The notes beneath the pieces were generated by a model. That model was given only the letters and a program-made list of their open reading frames with translations. It did not search any database and was not told where the DNA came from. Both the position numbers and the translations under genes were made by a program. This document shows positions 62,340 through 64,000 of a stretch of 64,000 bases of DNA, in pieces; positions within the stretch are counted from its first letter, which is position 1; the number at the start of each line of letters is the position of its first letter. The stretch comes from Geminicoccaceae bacterium. GTDB taxonomy: Bacteria > Pseudomonadota > Alphaproteobacteria > Geminicoccales > Geminicoccaceae. Location: NCBI GenBank assembly GCA_028285265.1, contig JANQPX010000079.1, forward strand, positions 1 through 64,000. Direction: 5' to 3'.

Positions 62340-62485
62340 CCGCCAAACTAGGCCTTGATGAGCTTGCTCCCTAACAACCCTTGTGATTTAACCCGAGCCG
62401 TACCAAATAACGCTTCTTGTGCTTGAACTGCATTGGTTCGTCCAATGAGCGCCGCCCTTTTATCTCGACAGAGTGAACAGAAACC

Positions 62486-63781
62486 ATGACTGACTTCACC
62501 GATTACAAAGTCGCCGATATCAGCCTTGCCGACTGGGGCCACAAAGAAATCGCGATCGCCGAGAAGGAAATGCCAGGTCTGATGGCACTCCAAGAGGAGT
62601 ATGGCAATACGAAGCCGCTCGACGGTGCGCGAATCGCCGGTTGTCTGCATATGACCATCCAGACGGCTGTGCTGATCAAGACCCTTGTCCATCTTGGGGC
62701 GACAGTCCGGTGGAGCTCGTGCAATATTTTTTCGACACAGGATCATGCGGCAGCGGCCATCGCCGATCTTGGCATCCCAGTCTTTGCCTGGAAGGGGGAG
62801 ACGGAAGAGGAATATGATTGGTGTGTTCGTAAGACGATTGACGGTCATCCCGACTGGCGCCCGAACATGATTTTGGATGATGGTGGCGACCTCACCCAGA
62901 TCATGCATGACGATTATGCTGAGCTCATGGACAAGGTTCGTGGCATTTCTGAGGAAACCACGACCGGCGTGCATCGTCTCTATGAGATGGCCAAGGAGGG
63001 TTCGCTCAAGTGCCCCGCGATCAATGTCAATGACAGTGTGACCAAATCCAAGTTCGACAACAAATATGGCTGTCGCGAGAGCTTGGTGGATGCCGTCCGG
63101 CGAGCGACGGACGTGATGATGGCAGGCAAGGTTGCCGTTGTTGCGGGTTACGGCGATGTCGGCAAAGGCAGCGCCGAGAGCATGCGGAATGCTGGCGCGC
63201 GCGTTGTGGTGACCGAGGCTGATCCAATTTGTGCGCTTCAGGCAGCGATGGAGGGCTACGAGGTCGTCACGATGGAAGACGCGGCCCCGCGTGGTGATAT
63301 TTTCGTGACCGCTACCGGCAACACTGACATCATCACACTCGACCACATGCGCGACATGAAGGATGGCGCGATCGTGTGCAACATCGGCCACTTCGATAAC
63401 GAGATTCAGGTGAGTTCGCTTCAGAACATGAAGTGGACCGAGATTAAGCCTCAAGTCGATCAGATCGAGTTTCCTGATGGCAAGCAGATTATTCTGTTGG
63501 CGAAAGGCCGCCTGGTGAATCTCGGCTGCGCCACGGGCCATCCGAGCTTCGTGATGAGTGCCTCGTTCACCAACCAGGTGTTGGCGCAGATCGAACTTTG
63601 GCAAAACGCTGAGAATTACGAGAACCAGGTCTATGTTCTCCCGAAGGCGCTCGACGAGAAGGTTGCCGCGCTGCATCTCGATAAGGTCGGTGCCAAGCTC
63701 ACCAAACTCAGCGAAAAGCAGGCTTCCTATATCGGCGTGACGCCTGAAGGGCCTTTCAAGCCTGAGGCCTATCGCTACTAG
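62486..63781 (+). CDS. ahcY: Adenosylhomocysteinase (S-adenosylhomocysteine hydrolase)
   Basis: 431 residues. ADISLADWGHKEIAIAEKEMPGLMALQEEYG at the N-terminus, the NAD-binding GYGDVGKGSAESMRNAGARV, NVNDSVTKSKFDNKYGCRESL and the final FKPEAYRY are diagnostic. It splits S-adenosylhomocysteine into adenosine and homocysteine in the methyl cycle. The 146-base leader upstream (62340-62485) was examined for SAH or SAM riboswitch patterns and none was seen. Confidence 0.98.
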   Translation: MTDFTDYKVADISLADWGHKEIAIAEKEMPGLMALQEEYGNTKPLDGARIAGCLHMTIQTAVLIKTLVHLGATVRWSSCNIFSTQDHAAAAIADLGIPVFAWKGETEEEYDWCVRKTIDGHPDWRPNMILDDGGDLTQIMHDDYAELMDKVRGISEETTTGVHRLYEMAKEGSLKCPAINVNDSVTKSKFDNKYGCRESLVDAVRRATDVMMAGKVAVVAGYGDVGKGSAESMRNAGARVVVTEADPICALQAAMEGYEVVTMEDAAPRGDIFVTATGNTDIITLDHMRDMKDGAIVCNIGHFDNEIQVSSLQNMKWTEIKPQVDQIEFPDGKQIILLAKGRLVNLGCATGHPSFVMSASFTNQVLAQIELWQNAENYENQVYVLPKALDEKVAALHLDKVGAKLTKLSEKQASYIGVTPEGPFKPEAYRY

Positions 63782-63806
63782 CGGCACGGACGTCGATCTT
63801 AGATCG

Positions 63807-64000
63807 ATGTCGAGCTCGACCTTCCATGGGAACTCTAAGGTCGATCTTCCGGATCTCACCGCAACCCATGCGTTTGCGGTGCGAACGGCGGAGTTGCTGC
63901 AGGCTGGTGATGTCATCGCTTTGCGAGGGGATCTCGGGGTGGGCAAGAGCGAATTCGCGCGGGCCCTGATTCGAGCGCGGGCTGGCGCTGAGATTGAAGT
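63807..64000 (+). CDS. tsaE: tRNA threonylcarbamoyladenosine ATPase TsaE (5' part, cut by window end)
   Basis: The first 64 codons are visible: a short N-terminal region, then the P-loop in ALRGDLGVGKSEFARALIRA, which matches TsaE. TsaE is the ATPase that drives the TsaBDE complex making t6A37, using the product of the TsaC/Sua5 enzyme encoded at 38.9 kb. It lies 25 bases after ahcY, a common order in alphaproteobacteria. Confidence 0.85.
   Translation, partial: MSSSTFHGNSKVDLPDLTATHAFAVRTAELLQAGDVIALRGDLGVGKSEFARALIRARAGAEIE

Noticed and set aside
62340..62485. SAH or SAM riboswitch upstream of ahcY
   Set aside because: The conserved cores and stems of the known classes were not found in this leader.
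62348..63946. A 532-codon open frame on the minus strand opposite ahcY
   Set aside because: It is a mirror of the highly conserved ahcY frame; the product has no family features, and GC-rich codon structure explains the lack of stops.
1..64000. CRISPR arrays, insertion sequences, prophage genes or toxin-antitoxin pairs
   Set aside because: No regularly spaced repeats, transposase or integrase motifs, phage structural proteins or paired small toxin/antitoxin genes were seen while reading both strands.

Overview
The window is ordinary chromosomal DNA of an alphaproteobacterium (moderately GC-rich, many GTG/TTG starts, many 4-bp ATGA overlaps). The assignment is an inference from gene order and gene types: clpX-lon-hup; bolA / J-domain protein / cobS-cobT; obgE-proB and rplU-rpmA; rnd-kdsD-lptC-lptA-lptB-rpoN-ptsN; and a short HPr kinase followed by rapZ, a mannose-type EIIA, HPr and ahcY. 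No rRNA operon, CRISPR array, phage or insertion sequence was seen. The single tRNA is tRNA-Leu(CAG).

Layout. 1-3.3 kb: end of clpX, then lon and HU, closed by a strong terminator. 3.3-9.2 kb: a LarA-like racemase, an EamA exporter, a small membrane protein and aminopeptidase N. 9.3-15.5 kb (minus strand): a block resembling part of the exosortase-A/PEP-CTERM exopolysaccharide system (FemAB-like protein, family-4 glycosyltransferase, PrsR-like regulator, PrsK-like membrane kinase) with no exosortase nearby. 16-33.7 kb: metabolic genes, including an Fe-ADH/SDR pair, gpmA, a TetR regulator beside a palindrome-flanked promoter, a proline-racemase/dehydrogenase/dipeptidase operon, a Tat-exported subunit with a GMC oxidoreductase, two PH-domain membrane proteins, and a valine-degradation operon. 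33.8-43.1 kb (minus): GFA protein, proB-obgE, rpmA-rplU, a DUF2628-like protein, and an operon of a ten-PASTA envelope protein, an unknown protein and tsaC/sua5. 43.4-53.4 kb: DegT aminotransferase, a CHASE4-PAS-GGDEF-EAL protein, cobT-cobS, a J-domain protein, an XRE regulator, bolA and an NDUFA9-like protein. 53.6-64 kb (plus): tRNA-Leu, then LPS export/Kdo genes, rpoN, the nitrogen-type PTS, ahcY and the start of tsaE.

The most striking point is the PrsK/PrsR pair. The kinase has Asp where the phospho-accepting His is expected and has lost the G2 glycines. Its partner has lost the acidic pocket of the receiver domain, and the sigma-54 contact motif GAFTGA reads GARAGA, although the fold, Walker motifs and DNA-binding helices remain. 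A functional rpoN gene is present 45 kb away. This looks like an intact regulator pair rewired away from His-Asp phosphotransfer and sigma-54. Second in interest are the kinase-free ten-PASTA protein and the PTS-Ntr region, where ptsN and hprK-rapZ-ptsM-ptsH sit together and the usual hpf gene between rpoN and ptsN is missing.
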